Shown here piece after piece: positions 32,215 through 43,604 of a stretch of DNA of 64,000 nucleotides. The position numbers and the translations under genes are program-made. Positions within the stretch are counted from its first letter, which is position 1, and every line of letters begins with the position of its first letter. This DNA is from Platanthera guangdongensis. Taxonomy: Eukaryota > Streptophyta > Magnoliopsida > Asparagales > Orchidaceae. The notes below the pieces were generated by a model. That model was not told the DNA's origin and ran no database searches. It saw only the letters and a list, made by a program, of their open reading frames with translations. The stretch spans positions 121,463,047-121,527,046 of the forward strand of contig CM077151.1 in NCBI GenBank assembly GCA_039583875.1, read 5' to 3'.

Positions 32215-32860
32215 AAATCCGTCGATTATAGGATAGTCAACCTAAGTCAAATTCGTCTTATATGGTGGGGTCAATTTGAGTGAAACTTGTCGAATAAGAG
32301 TTTTGTGGCTAAGTCAAATTCGTCGAGTATTCTCGACGAGTTCGTCGAGTATCAGCCTTCGTGTCTCGTGATTCTGCATTCGTTGAGTTTAGGTATCGAG
32401 TTCGTCGAGTATCAGGCTTGGTGTTTAGTAAATTTTGTTTTGGCGCCGAGAGCGTCGAGTGATCTGTAAGACTAAGTCATATTCGTCGAGTTAAGACTAT
32501 TTGGAGTCGAGTGCTTTGAGTATGTGCCTTTGGCATCGAGAGAGTTGAGTAAGCTCAGCTAGGCATCAATGAATTAAGCTAGGCGTCGAGTGTAGTAAAG
32601 TTCGTGAAGTTAAGTCCAGGCGTTGAGTGAACTCTCAATTCATCAAATATACTCGATGGATTTCTGTGGACTTGGTGATTTGCGCCGATTTGTCGAGTAC
32701 AATGTCAAAGTTAGCCGATTCGTCGAGTATCGCCAGTTATACAGAATTTTGCTACGTAGCATTCATCAAGTGTCTACCACATTCATCGGGTATACACGAC
32801 GAATTAGTGTGTACATAGAAATTTCTTGCCGAATTGAGTCCAATTCGTCGAGTTTGGCCT
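32215..32860 (+). repeat. Array of TTCGTCGAGTAT motifs in LTR
   Basis: About 20 copies of ATTCGTCGAGTAT and variants (GGCGTCGAGTG, TTCATCAAGTG, CTCGACGAGTTCGTCGAG), irregularly spaced. Homologous to the array at 25130-25660, in the matching place of the other LTR. Confidence 0.85.
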
Positions 32861-32987
32861 TTGGGTGATTTTCAGGATTTTTTTTCATTTTTGTTGTTAG
32901 AGTAATCATGTTATTAAGTTAGGATTTTATAGGTGTTTTATGGATGTTTTTGGGGCATCCCATGGTGGTAGTGGATAAAGGACCACC

Positions 32988-33598
32988 TGTCACAACCCGC
33001 ATGTTCTCACAAATAAAATTGTATCAGAGCAAGAGAAAATACGTGTCATGATGCCACGTCGTGCAGGGGATAACCACACACGTTCAGGCAAAACTCCAGA
33101 CTCTACATCTTTAAAGAAAATCATAATTTATTATGAGATAAAATCAGTTAAATTTGACGGCTGTATCACTCGGTTTAGAGCTCAGAGGCCCACCACACCC
33201 AACACCTGGGTCGGAGCAGCTTGTCTCGCCCCAAGGCCCATTATAGGGCTGCAGCCCAGGCACCCAAACCCGTCCCCGGCCTGTTTCTCAGCACGGTAGG
33301 TTTTTTGAGCATGTCGGGTTTTGAACCCAACACCTCCTTAATAAGGCACCTTCAACAGACCTCATCACCAACTGAGCTGCAGCTCAGTTGGTGATGAGGG
33401 TTATTGAAGGTGACTTGTTAAGGAGGTGCTGGGTTCTAAACCTGACATTCTCAAAAAACCTACTGTGCTGAGAAACTGGCCGAGGAGGGGTTTGGGTGCC
33501 TGGGCTGCAGCCCTGTAACGGGCCTTGGGGTGAGACAAGCTGCTCCGACCGAGGTGTTGGGTGAGGTGGGCCTCTGAGCTCTAAACTGGGCCGTTACA
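32988..33598 (-). mobile_element. Antisense solo LTR with TSD CCACC
   Basis: Read on the minus strand it begins TGTAACGGCCCAGTTTAGAG and ends GCGGGTTGTGACA, the TG...CA form of an LTR. CCACC flanks it on both sides (32983-32987 and 33599-33603). The last ~70 bases (GACGTGGCATCATGACACGT ... TGCTCTGATAC ... GGGTTGTGACA) match the U5 end of element C's own LTR at 34808-34880, so it is a related gypsy LTR inserted in reverse. No internal domain remains, which fits LTR-LTR recombination. The interior is dominated by a large palindrome (next entry). Confidence 0.8.
33168..33597. repeat. Large palindrome with tRNA-like boxes in each arm
   Basis: Two ~215-bp arms, roughly 90% identical, meet head to head at CAACTGAGCTGCAGCTCAGTTGG (centre 33380/33381), so the transcript could fold into a long hairpin. 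In each arm, reading outward from the centre, AGCTCAGTTGGTGATGAGG resembles a tRNA A box and GGGTTCTAAACCTGA (right, about 33431) or GGGTTCAAAACCCGA (left arm, reversed) resembles a B box about 40 bp later, as in tRNA-derived SINEs. No complete tRNA cloverleaf is present. Confidence 0.8.
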
Positions 33599-34881
33599 CC
33601 ACCAACCTAAGGCCAGCTTATGAATCTTTGCCCTAGTGGGTTTACCCGGTATAGGTTTGTGACTGGGTGTGTGGAGGTGAAAACCATTGCAGGTGCCGGT
33701 AGTTCCCAAGTATGGGTTTGTGACTGGTGTGTGGAGGGGGAGACTACCACTGCAGGTGCCGGTAGTTCCCCGGTATAGGGTGTGTCAGGAAGCACAACCA
33801 CCTTTCCTTGAGCCCTTGTGAAGTTTTTACTGTTGGTGTGTTGGGTAGGTTCCCACCACTGCTGATGCCTGATTTTGTCAGTGTTTATGGTCATTCTATG
33901 ATTAGCTTGCCACTCTTATGTGTATTTACTCTTACTTATATAAATATTTTATAAAGCATAGATCCTTATCGCACTTGGTGCAGCTTAGGATATCTAAACG
34001 TTGTGGGTTCTTTCTTACTTCTTACATTATAGTTGAGTATTAGTATTTTCTTTTCATCTATTCTTCTTTGGGTTGGTAACCCTTTAACTCCTTTGCTTTC
34101 ATTTGGAAATTATCTTTTATTTGCCACCTGTATATTCTTGTTGATGTATTCTTTTTTTGGAATGCCTCAGGTTTGGAGTAGTAAACAGTTGGGCGGATAG
34201 GGTTGGTTGTTGATGGTGTTTTGTAGTTGTCGCTGTTGTCTTTTCCTCACCATTGTGAGAAATTGTTGCAGTTTTGTTGATTAGTTCAGACATACATGCA
34301 TTTTTTTGGTGGGTTTGTGTTAGTTCGTTGACGCTTACCAGAGTTTTGATATTGTTATGTTACTTGGTAGCTTCTTAGTCTCTTCTAGATGACTTGTTGG
34401 TTTTACTTGCTCTCTATGAAGGTTTTATGTTAGGATTGCATGTAGTTATTTTAAGTATAGAAGCATCATTATGACTATCTCACTCATAGTATATTTCAAG
34501 CCAAAGCCATTCTATTTTTAACTACGTAAAAGACACTTTCTTTACTTATATTAAATCTAAAGGTATGCCTATTATGAGTGGTCCTATTTGGATGTTTATG
34601 CTCATGTAGGATGTTAATTGATATAAATAAAGTATTTTTCGTAGTGTGTATTCATGTTTTTACTCGTGGACTAGTTGATCTACTGAGCCGAGGGATACGA
34701 CCATCAAAACTTAACTTAAATTACAGTTTTCTTCAAAATAAAGTTGAGTATTTCTTATAAAGTGTTAGGTTCGAGTTCTTGCTTGAGCGCCTGCAGTTAT
34801 CCCCAGCATGACGTGGCATCATGACATGTGTTTTCTCTTACTCTGATATATTGTTTGATTGCGGAGAAAATACGGGTTGTG

Positions 34882-35330
34882 AAAAGAAAACCATTCCTTT
34901 TGGACCCATTGATTTGCAAATATTCCGAGGAATTGATTTTCTTTTGTCGCTGGGAGATAGTAGTTCGCATAGGGCTAGGAATATTGTTTCTTATTCTACG
35001 CACACTTAGGTCTATTTATATGTGCCTCTAAGTAGAGAATGTGGAGAGGCGCATACCTTTTGTTATAATCACAAATTGATCAACGACTGTGATTAATCCT
35101 GATAGTTAGCTGCAAATAGACGATCCTGGGAGTATGTGATGAGTGGACTTGACGCATTCAACACTCTCAATGCTTGTAGTTATCTCGACACACTAGATGC
35201 CTAAGTACATAGACTCTGCGCCCTTAACGCCTGACTTGTCTCAGTGCACTCGATGCTTGGACACTTGGTCCATTTCTACTTTGTTATCGTGCAAGGATTA
35301 ACACTACCTATAATAGGAATATATGAATTA
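34882..35330. other. Unassigned; probable 3' flank of an antisense copia element
   Basis: No reading frame is recognisable. The part 35140-35270 has loosely repeated ACTCGATGC/ACTCTCAATGC motifs (minus strand GCGTTGAGTG-like), similar to those in copia LTRs elsewhere in the window, so it may be LTR or 3' UTR of the copia remnant that follows. Confidence 0.4.
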
Positions 35331-36040
35331 TTACTGAAGCTAGACTTAGTTCAGCATACCCAGCTCAAATTTGAAGTGTTGAACTTGGCTTCATCAAGTG
35401 GCATAGTGAAGATATCAGCTACTTACTTGTCTATATGGACAAATTCAATGCTGATGTCTTCACATTCGACATTCTCTCTAATGAAGTGATACCTAATCTC
35501 TACGTGCTTAGTCCTGCTATGACACACATGATTCCTAGCAATAGAGATAACAATAGTAGAGTCACCGAACATAGGAGTTCTACTTTTCTTAGATTATAGT
35601 CCTGAAGCTGATGTTGGATCCAAAGCAGCTATGCACAACAACTTCCAGCAAATATGTATTCTAATTCTACAGTTGAGATTGCAACAATGGTTTGCTTCTT
35701 GCTGCTCTAAGACACAAGTCTTCTCCCAAGAAACTAACAGGAGCCTAATGTGCTTTTCCAATCTTCTGCACAGCCTACAAAATATGTATTTGAATACCCA
35801 GTTAGTTCAAAATCACTATTCCAAGTTTTCCAAAGGCCAAGATCAGGTGTGACCTTGAGATATCTCAAAATTCTTTCAACATTTAAATAATGTGACTCTT
35901 TAGGGCATGTCTGGTATTTAGCACAAACACATGTAGCATATATAATGTTTAGCCTACTAGCAGTAAGATAGATGAGGGAGCCAATTATGCCTCTATATTG
36001 GGTTTCATCAATAGGTTTTCCTATCTCATCCTTGTCTAGT
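35331..36040 (-). pseudogene. Copia RNase H remnant (antisense)
   Basis: Minus-strand translation gives the end of a Ty1/copia polyprotein: IGKPIDETQYRGIIGSLIYL, TASRLNIIYATCVCAKYQTC, ILRYLKVTPDLGLW, YFVGCAEDWKSTLGSC, then in a shifted frame the RNase H finale with HSRTKHVEIRYHFIRENVE and DKQVADIF. These are the standard copia C-terminal blocks. Frameshifts and stops are present. It is cut at 36040 by an LTR-like sequence beginning TGTAACATCCC; the rest of pol is missing. Confidence 0.82.
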
Positions 36041-36920
36041 GTAACATCCCTCAAACTACTAGACCCCTAAGAATGGTTTTGTCATGAATAGGCCATGACA
36101 AAATACTAGGAAACCCTAAGAAGCCTAAGAAAGCTAAATGAACTTAGGCATGAAGGATAAAACTATCTTGTGCTGCAAATAGTAATTTTCAATTACCCAC
36201 CATAGTTCTTGACTTTAGGGATTCAACTTGACTTCATGACCCCACCATAACAACACTAACCCATCAAGAGGACCCTTGGGTCATCAAAGACCCAATGGGG
36301 TCAACCCAAGAGGCTTAGTCGACCAAAGTCAACTATAGCCCTAAAATGGCCAAAGTGCCCTAAGTTAGGGTCAAGTGGTCTCCAAGGTGTCAAGCCAAGC
36401 CTACCTACCCTTCTTACTTCTTAGAGGAGGCTAATAGGTCACCAAGGACCCATTGGGGTCACCCAATAGGTCCATTTGACCAAAGTCAACCCCACCTCAT
36501 TTTTAAGTCAAAATGGCCTACTTTGACCTAATCAAGTCCAACCCACTTGGGCTAGGCCTAATTGGAGTGGCCCACTAGTCTATGAGGCTGAGAGTTACAT
36601 AATAGGTCATCCATTTTCTGTAAATGGTGACTAGGGGAGCGAAAAATTCATCTTCCCTTTAATATAGGAGAGAGAAATAGAGGCTATTCACAGCTAAGGG
36701 AGGCCTATGGCCTCTCTATTCATACTTCAATGCTAGATTCAACTCCCCTGGAGGAGAGGAGAAGTTTCCAGCCTTTTCCTGGCCAATTTGAGCCCAAGTT
36801 CACACCCCCCCCCCCCCCCCCCCGCCCAAGCCATGGCTGAAAGATCAACTTCATGACCACTAATGGTCATTGATGTTACACCCTTCCTCTTCCCCATTTG
36901 ACAATCTTAAATGCATCCCT
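36040..36920 (+). repeat. LTR-like fragment starting TGTAACATCCC, with C19
   Basis: The TGTAACATCCCTCAAACTAC start is of the gypsy LTR type and truncates the copia remnant. The interior has repeated GGTCAAAGTCAACC/GACCAAAGTCAAC phrases (36290-36540) and a run of 19 C at 36805-36823. No PBS, internal domain or partner LTR is visible, so it could be a solo or truncated LTR. Confidence 0.5.
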
Positions 36921-37417
36921 TGTAATGCCCCCGATTTTATGATGTCAATATTTGGTTTGTCGACATCATAATTATGACTTCAGGGTATTACCTTCTTTCG
37001 TTTTAATATCGGCGCTGCACCGTTTGTGCGTTTTTGCGTTTGTTGGTCCTATTTGACCAGTTTTCAGGATTTTGATGAGATTAGATATTTTTCCTTGATT
37101 TAAGGATGAGGACTTGGAGACTTTGATTTTGTCTAGCTTTGTTGCGATCCGAGCAATTTTGAGTCTCGGAGCGTGTTTGGAACCTCGTGGTGATTTCCTT
37201 GCTTGTGAGAGCAGTTGATGATTGAGTCTCAAGAATGGCACATTGGATTCTAGGGTTATCTTTGCTGTTGAATTCGTTTAAATTCAATGCGCGTTTGGGC
37301 TCTATTTTAAACTCTTATTTTCATTATCAAAATACTTCGAATATGATAAATTATTCTAATCAATTTTTAGTCTAATGCTGCTTTGATTCTCGGGAAGGCC
37401 CTCCTTACGGCAGGTTT
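36921..37417 (+). repeat. LTR-like fragment starting TGTAATGCCCC
   Basis: TGTAATGCCCCCGATTTTAT resembles a gypsy LTR start (TGTAACACCCCTGATTTTTT at 31277). It has the internal inverted pair GATGTCAATATTTGG/GTCGACATCATAAT. It stops where the LTR of element D begins at 37418, so D probably inserted into it. No coding content. Confidence 0.5.
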
Positions 37418-39506
37418 TGTAACGCCCCGAAACTCAAAAGAGGGACGGGCATCATTTAGAGCCAAGTTTGGGTCCTGTTAAAGGTCACACGGCCTATGAC
37501 ACAGGCGTGTCCAGGGTCGTGTCATGCTCGGGCTGTTAGTCGGGCTGTCTTGGGCGAGGAACACGACCTGCTGCACAGGCGTGTTCTGGTTGACACGGGT
37601 GTATCAAATTTGACACGGGCGTGTCAAGTACCCATGTCCTCTTTGGGATGATTTTGGTCCTGTGTCGATTGAGGAAAATGCCCCGCAACATGGGCATGCA
37701 CTGGTCGACACGGGCGTGCCAGAAAGAAGACGGGCGGGTCGAGTAGCCGTGTCCTTCTCTGTGTGTAGTCGGCTGTTGAGCACGGTAGGGAACACGGTCA
37801 TGTGCGTGGCCGTGTCTGGTACACAAAATGTGACACGGGCGTGTCCCGTGGCCGTGTCCTGGTCAGGATACGATGGTTTCAGCGTTGATTGAGGCACACG
37901 GCCTTGGACACGGGCGTGTCGCAAGCCATGTTTGGCCCAGGAAATTGGTTTTAAGTGCGAATCGTGACCGTCCGTTTCCTTCTTTTTGGATCCAAGGGCC
38001 CAGGGCTGTTCTTGCTGAGTTAAGTCCGGGAATATGGTTTGAAACCCTCATTACACTTGGAGCTTTCTCTTTCTAAATCTTTAGAGAGTGGGAGAGCAAG
38101 GAAGAAGGAGAAGGAGAGTTCCGGCCACCGGTGGAGCTTCAGAGCCCCCAAATCACAAGACAAGTCCAGATCTACGGAGGCGATGCTGTTGCACTGTTGT
38201 TTTCATCCGTATATATCTTCATGGCGCCAAAGAGAAACCCAAGGGTAACAATTCTGTTCTTGGACATGTGAAGTCCTCTTTCTTTCTACATAGGAAACTC
38301 CCTCCCGCGAGTGAGCAGTGAGAGAGAGGTTTTCCTTCGTGTAGACATGAATAATCCCCGCTGTTTTGCATTTAGAGTCCGGAATCGAAGTACGGACATA
38401 GACATGGTGTGTGAAGCCTGCCCGGACAAGTTGGTCTGGATCGGTGATGTTTCATTATGCATGAATAATCGGAGAAGTCTCCGTTTTGATGGTGATTTTC
38501 AGGTTTTCTACATGGTAAATTGCAACAGGGAACCTTGGGGACTAACTCCAAGGTGTACCCGGAAAACTGGGCAGAAGCGTGATTCTACCATCTTGGTGGA
38601 CTGGGATCCAATTTGCACAAAACTGGGCTATGTAAAGTGTGCGATCGGTTTGGGACTCGCGGAAGTTTGACCCGCTCCTATGGCTTAAACTGACAGGGCG
38701 GTGTGGGCAACGGGTTAGGAGGAAGCGTACCTGCTCTATGTCGTCCAGTTAAAGCGACCTAAAGTACGTGGTACTTGCCGTTGGCATAGATGTATGGTCT
38801 TAGGCTTAGGCCAGAAAGACTATAATGCTCACGAGATTTGTCATCCAAGGGGCGGTGGAGAGACCGCGGATTTTGACCGGGGTCACCGAGAATGTGCCCT
38901 GAGAGCACGGGGTGTGTGGTCGTGCGTGCCTACGCCTGTGGTGAAGTGTAATTTCACTATATTATTTGGCTATACTAATAAAGTGCAGGGAAGGAGTATC
39001 GCCGCCCCGAGTATAGGGGCAAGGTTGTTATAATTTGGTCGGCTTTATCTGACTGTTGCTTTTGTTTGCCACCGCTGCGGTGGATTGTTGATTGCAGGTG
39101 CTGCGGAGCCTAGTGGCAAATAGTGGGCAAAAGCCCTTGTTGCTGAGCCGACCCTCGAAGGCCTATGCTAATGTTTACTTTTATTCTCATGTGTGACCGG
39201 CCTGCGTGCCGATGTTTGGAAGACACTATTTGTATAAGTAAACTCTTGTAAGGCCACAAGGCCGAGTACTTTGTGTATTTGTACTCTCATTCCTGTTTTG
39301 GGGTTTTTAGTGGATATTCATGTTGTGGCTGGGTTCTTTCTTTGCAACTTTGTAAAAATTCTTTTGCTAGAATGTACTCTGTGTAGGACGTGTATTATTG
39401 GAAGAATGGTTTCATTTCGTAATCCTTCGGTCTATCTGTGGTATATGGCGTCGGGCCCCGACCGGACCTACTGCTATATGCTATGTGACGAATAAGGGGT
39501 GTTATA
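37418..39506 (+). repeat. 5' LTR of gypsy element D
   Basis: It starts TGTAACGCCCCGAAACTCAA and ends GGGGTGTTATA three bases before a primer site (TTGGTATCAGAC). It is the same family as the antisense LTR at 1-553. The U3 part holds GACACGGGCGTGTC palindromes (37490-37930). A purine-rich leader follows (38090-38130). A 119-codon frame at 38311-38670 lies in the untranslated part and has no recognisable domain, so it is not called. Confidence 0.8.
37490..37930 (+). repeat. GACACGGGCGTGTC palindrome array in LTR
   Basis: About a dozen near copies of GACACGGGCGTGTC or its half sites CACACGGCC and GGCCGTGTC, irregularly spaced. The same motif set fills 1-520 and the U3 of the Athila-type LTRs (about 1550-2040, 6985-7470, 12440-12920, 17880-18370). 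Confidence 0.85.
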
Positions 39507-39508
39507 AT

Positions 39509-39520
39509 TTGGTATCAGAC
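39509..39520 (+). other. Primer binding site, initiator tRNA-Met type
   Basis: TTGGTATCAGAC matches TTGGTATCAGAG, the usual plant primer site, with one change. It follows the end of the D LTR. Confidence 0.78.
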
Positions 39521-39724
39521 TACCAGTTTCGGTCATGCTTAAATGAATTCGTGGACGAATGCTTTTAAGCGGTGTTGAGCACATGTGTGCGTCATCATTA
39601 CAACATAAAAGAACCTATGAATGTCCACTTAGGAATGAAAATACACATGTACGAGAAACCTGCGTGTTCTTATAATTGCTTTTTGCAATGTTGTTCGGTC
39701 ACTTAATGGTGTTTTGTACGACTA

Positions 39725-40845
39725 TAGGTGACCAGGAGTGGTGCAGGGCAGTCAGAACGCCCAGTTTCTGAGGCAAGTAGCACACCGAATGATGTGCCTG
39801 CAACACCTCCCTCGCCAGAAACCAAAAGATTGGTGGCTGAAGCTGTGTTCGCTATGATAAATGCCCAGCCTGCAAGATAAATGCATCAGCCTGCCCTGAC
39901 AATGGAGCAGGTACTGCTTCAAGCGGCGGAACCGAGAATGGTGGAGCAAGTGGTGGTGGAGCCACTGGTACCTAGGAGGAAACTAAAAAGCAGCTCAAGC
40001 ATGTTATGGGCTTCAATCCTCCGGTGTTCTCGGGGACGGGAACTCCATCCCAAGCTGAGGAATGGCTCTCCCGAGTAAAGAGAGTCTTGACAGCTACGAA
40101 AACGGAGGAGTGGCAGAAGACCACCATAGCTACTTTCATGTTGGACGGAGATTCAAGGTTGTTGTGGGAAGGTTTAGAGATACATCACCTGAGGGGAAGG
40201 CAACTCACGGACGTCTCAATGGAAGAAGTTTCGAGACTATTCTTGGCAAGGTATCTTCCTTCGGCTCAGAGGATCGCGATGGAGAATGAATTCCAGAAGT
40301 TGGTGCAAGGAGAGAGTAGCGTGGAGGAGTACCTCCACGAATTGACATGGTTGGGTTGGTATGCTACTGCTCTCGGGGCCTATGACGTAGGACATCCTGA
40401 CCCTTGTCAATACGGCCGTGTCGTTTGAGAAAGATCTGAGGAATGTACAAGTGAAGAAGGACTCTAGTGCAAAGAAGATGGAGTTCAAGGTGACGACCAC
40501 CTCAAAGTCTGCGTACCGTAGGTGGAATAAGAAGGATAGGACTTCAGGTCCAGCCCCTTCTTCTGCTCCATCTTCGATGACTACGGGCCAAACCCCGGGT
40601 GCATGCTATACTTATGGAAAGCCGGGAAACTTTTCCCGAGACAGTTGGAGCGGACGTCCAAAGTCCGAGAGGGAGCCGTGAGCAACCTATGAGGAGAAGG
40701 GCAAGGCGGTGGAGTCAACCACATCCCACTATGCTCCAGCTCAACCTAGAGTCTATAACCTTGGCTAGCAGGAGGCCATAAAACAAGCTGATATGGTGAC
40801 AGGTACGGTTTAAATTTATAGCAAGTTAACTTTAAATAATTGTTA
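39725..40845 (+). pseudogene. gag: Gypsy element D gag
   Basis: The main domain is in one open stretch, 40006-40428: NPPVFSGTGTPSQAEEWLSR, KTTIATFMLDGDSRLLWEGL, SRLFLARYLPSAQRIAMENE and EFQKLVQGESSVEEYLHELT, a Retrotrans_gag domain of plant chromovirus type. After a frameshift near 40420 comes a basic, Ser/Pro-rich segment and CYTYGKPGNFSRDS at about 40606, a zinc knuckle that has lost its second Cys and its His. The N-terminal part (from the ACCAGGAGTGGTGC phrase at 39730) is in another frame with a stop near 39880. Confidence 0.82.
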
Positions 40846-41227
40846 CCTTGCGCATGTTAGCATATTACTATTTGTATTAGGCTTTGTTTTGATTTGCGAT
40901 AATCCGACGAGAGCAATATTTGATACGGGAGCTTCACACTCCTTTTTGTCAGAAGAATTTATATCGCACATTGGAGTACCTTCTTCGATGGCAATGGACA
41001 AACTGGATGTGTTGTTGCCAAATGGGTGTTCAATGTGCACGGATAGAGTCTGTGGTGTAAATATATGAATTGGGAGCCAGGAGTTCGACTTGCAAGCGTC
41101 GTTACTATCGCTAGTGGAATTCGACATGATTTTTTGTATGGACTGGTTCTCGGAGCAGCAAGCATACATTGATTGCAATCTCAAGGAGGTCAAATTGTGA
41201 ACTGGTCGTGAGAGGACATTTGCAGGC
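40846..41227 (+). pseudogene. Gypsy element D aspartic protease
   Basis: AIFDTGASHSFLSEEFISHI gives an intact catalytic DTG at 40922-40930. VEFDMIFCMDWFSEQQAYID is the typical protease end (DMILGMDWL). One TGA near 41066 and another near 41198 interrupt it. Confidence 0.83.
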
Positions 41228-42110
41228 TTGAAAGGGTCGTGCAAGACTTTGATGTCTACTCTTCAGGTGGTTAAGGCGGTTCGTGCTGGTGCAAAGATGT
41301 TCTTCATGCTAGTGGAGGCTTCGAAGCCTAAGCCTGCTATGGACAGCATCCCATTGGTATCCGAGTACCCTGACGTGTTCCCTGACGATCTCCTTAGATC
41401 CCCACCTCAGCGGGAGATTGACTTCACTATTGAGCTAGTGCCAGGTGCCAAACCTATGTCACGCTCCCCGTATTGGTTAGCGCCCAAGGAGATGGCGGAG
41501 ATGAAGGTTCAACTTCAAGAGCTGTTGGAACAGGGTTCTGTGCATCCAAGTTTGTCGCCTTGGAGCACACCAGTCCTTTTTGTTAAGAAGATGGACGGAA
41601 GCTTGCGACTCTGTATCGATTACTGAGAGCTGAATAAGTTTACGGAGAAGAACAAGTACCTTATCCTAAGGATTGATGATCTATTCGATCAGTTAGTAAG
41701 GTCATCAGTATACTCGAAATTCTATCTTAAATCCGGATATTATCAGCTGAGGATAAGAGAAAGTGATATCCCCAAGACAGCTTTCAGCACGAGATACGGG
41801 CATGATGAGTTTACAGTCATACCGTTTGGGCTGACTGATGAGCCATCTGTGTTCATGGATCTAATGAAGAGAACTCTCAGAAAGTACCTGGACCACTTCA
41901 TGATCATCTTTATCGACGATATATTGGTCTACTCGCATTGTGAGGAGGATCACTTTAAGCATCTGCATTTGTTTTTGGAGACATTGAGGAGGAACCAACT
42001 GTACGCCAAGTTCTCCAAACATGAGTTTTGGTTGTCCTCAGTAGCATTCCTTGGTCATATATTAAGTGGAGAGGGAATTGCGGTGGATCCGGCAAAGATA
42101 GTTTCTATAC
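41228..42110 (+). pseudogene. Gypsy element D reverse transcriptase
   Basis: SEYPDVFPDDLLRSPPQREI, then [60 protein letters not shown] and [20 protein letters not shown]. The catalytic FIDD (YxDD box) is at 41909-41920, so the core is intact, unlike element C. A TGA at 41624-41626 (after CIDY) breaks the frame once. From 41849 to 42493 the frame is open through the connection into RNase H. Confidence 0.88.
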
Positions 42111-42493
42111 AGGAGTGGCCTCTGTTGTCTACGGTAGCGAAAGTCCAGAGTTTTCTAGGGCTTGCCGGCTATTACAGGCTCTTCGTGGAGAACTTCTCTC
42201 GTGTAGCGTTACCCCTCATGACTCTGACGAGGAAAGTGCAGAAGTTTGTTTGGACGTCTGAGTGCGCACAAGCTTTCGAAGAGTTGAAAAGTCGGTTGAC
42301 TACGGCGCCTGTTCTAAGTTCGCCGAGTGGGACCGAAGGCTTTGAGATCCATAGTGATGTTTCAGGCAGTGGATTGGGTTGTGTTCTACTGCATCATGGA
42401 AGTGTAATTGCTTATAGCTTGCGTCAGCTGAAGGTACATGAGAGGAATTATCCATTCTATGATATGGTGTTAGCGACCACACCAGAAGGATGA
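42111..42493 (+). pseudogene. Gypsy element D RNase H, truncated
   Basis: [60 protein letters not shown] and [20 protein letters not shown] carry the first acidic residue (SDVS for the usual SDAS). Right after LATT the text jumps to PEG-stop and then to a linker (DLWHLQKRTKKGVL). The second half of RNase H, with its H-P-G-K-N-ADALSR end, has been deleted. Confidence 0.85.
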
Positions 42494-43604
42494 CCCGGAT
42501 TTATGGCATCTCCAAAAGAGAACTAAGAAGGGAGTGCTAAAATGCAGTTGGATACTTTGATGTATCCGGGTAGATTTTGCATCTCCGCTTTTGGTGATGT
42601 TCGGGCTAAAATTTGTACTGAAGCTCTTGGTTCCAGTGTTGACTACCATACTGGTTCCACTAAAATGTATAAAGATCTAAAGCAAATTGTTTGGTGGTAA
42701 GTAATGAAGAATGATATAGTGAAGTTTGTGTCGGAATGTTATACTTCTCTGTTTATTAAGGATGACCATAGAAGGCCTCGAGGTAAATTGACACTGCTTG
42801 ATATTCCAAGTTGGAAGTGGGAGAGTATTTCGATGGTCTTCATCACCGACTTACCGAGATCTCCCCGTGGGCATGACTCTATTTTTGTGATAGTTGATAT
42901 ATTGACTAAATGTACTCACTTTGTGCCTTTTAAGATTGGATATTCTATGAAGAAGATATCTGAATTATACCTTGATGAGTTATCAGATTACATGGAGTGT
43001 CTGTCAGTATCGTAACGGATCATGACTCTAGATTTACGTCTCATTTTTGGAAGAGTTTACAGGAGGGGTTGGGTATCGACTTGAGGTATTCCACCCCCTA
43101 TCATCCGCAGACAAATGGTCAGAGGAAAAGAGTTAATCAGATCGTAGAAGATATGATCAGGTGTTATATTTTGGATCACGGTGGTGCTTGGGATGAACGT
43201 CTCAGACTCATGGAGTTTGCTTACAATAATAGTTACCAAGAGAGTCTGCAAATGTCCCTGCTTGAGGCCTTATATTGGAGGCATTGTAGGACTCCTTTAT
43301 TTTGGGCTGAGGTTGGTGAGAGACCGTTGCTAGGTCCGAAAGCCCTTGAAGATATGAATTATGTCGTTACTCATATTCGAGAAAAGCTCCGTGTGGCACA
43401 AGAATGATATGAGAAATATGCTAATCAACGAAGGGTTGATCTTGAGTTCGCTGTTCGGGACAAGATTTTCTAAAAGTTTCTCCGATGTCAGGTGTTAAAA
43501 TATTTGGAAGGAATCACAAGTTAGACCCCCTGTATGTGGGACCTTTTCAGATTCTAGAGCGTGTTGGAGTGTCTGCTTATAGATGGAGTTGGCGGCTACC
43601 TTCC
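42494..43604 (+). pseudogene. Gypsy element D integrase, fused to LTR sequence
   Basis: GSTKMYKDLKQIVWW, a zinc finger with changed Cys residues (ECYTSLFIKDD for ...CLVCQQVK), core VIVDILTKCTHFVPFKIGYS, SIVTDHDSRFTSHFW and YHPQTNGQRKRVN (D, D, E legible), WDERLRLMEFAYNNSYQESL, then HKLDPLYVGPFQILERVGVS. After LPSLVSTN the frame runs into the motif array of an LTR at about 43605, so the rest of the C-terminus, the polypurine tract and the LTR front are missing. Frameshifts occur at 43005 and 43470. Confidence 0.85.

Larger units (their letters stand above)
31277..34881 (+). repeat. 3' LTR of gypsy element C (interrupted)
   Basis: It starts TGTAACACCCCTGATTTTTT and ends near GAAAATACGGGTTGTGA. 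It contains an AT-rich stretch at 31680-31700 at the position of the (AT)n in the related LTRs, a leader (TGTTCATTGTCTTC), a motif array, GTGGATAAAGGACCACC, the solo LTR insertion 32988-33598, a ~65-bp sequence repeated twice (33645-33775) and TTCAGACATACATGCA. Without the insertion it is about 3.0 kb. The 5' counterpart from the (AT)n onward is 24639-27015. Confidence 0.78.

Noticed and set aside
33361..33445. tRNA gene
   Set aside because: A- and B-box-like motifs are present but no cloverleaf with acceptor stem can be formed. It is part of the palindromic LTR.
38311..38670. 119-codon frame in the element D LTR
   Set aside because: It lies between the LTR start and the primer site, has no recognisable domain, and has no evidence of coding beyond being open.
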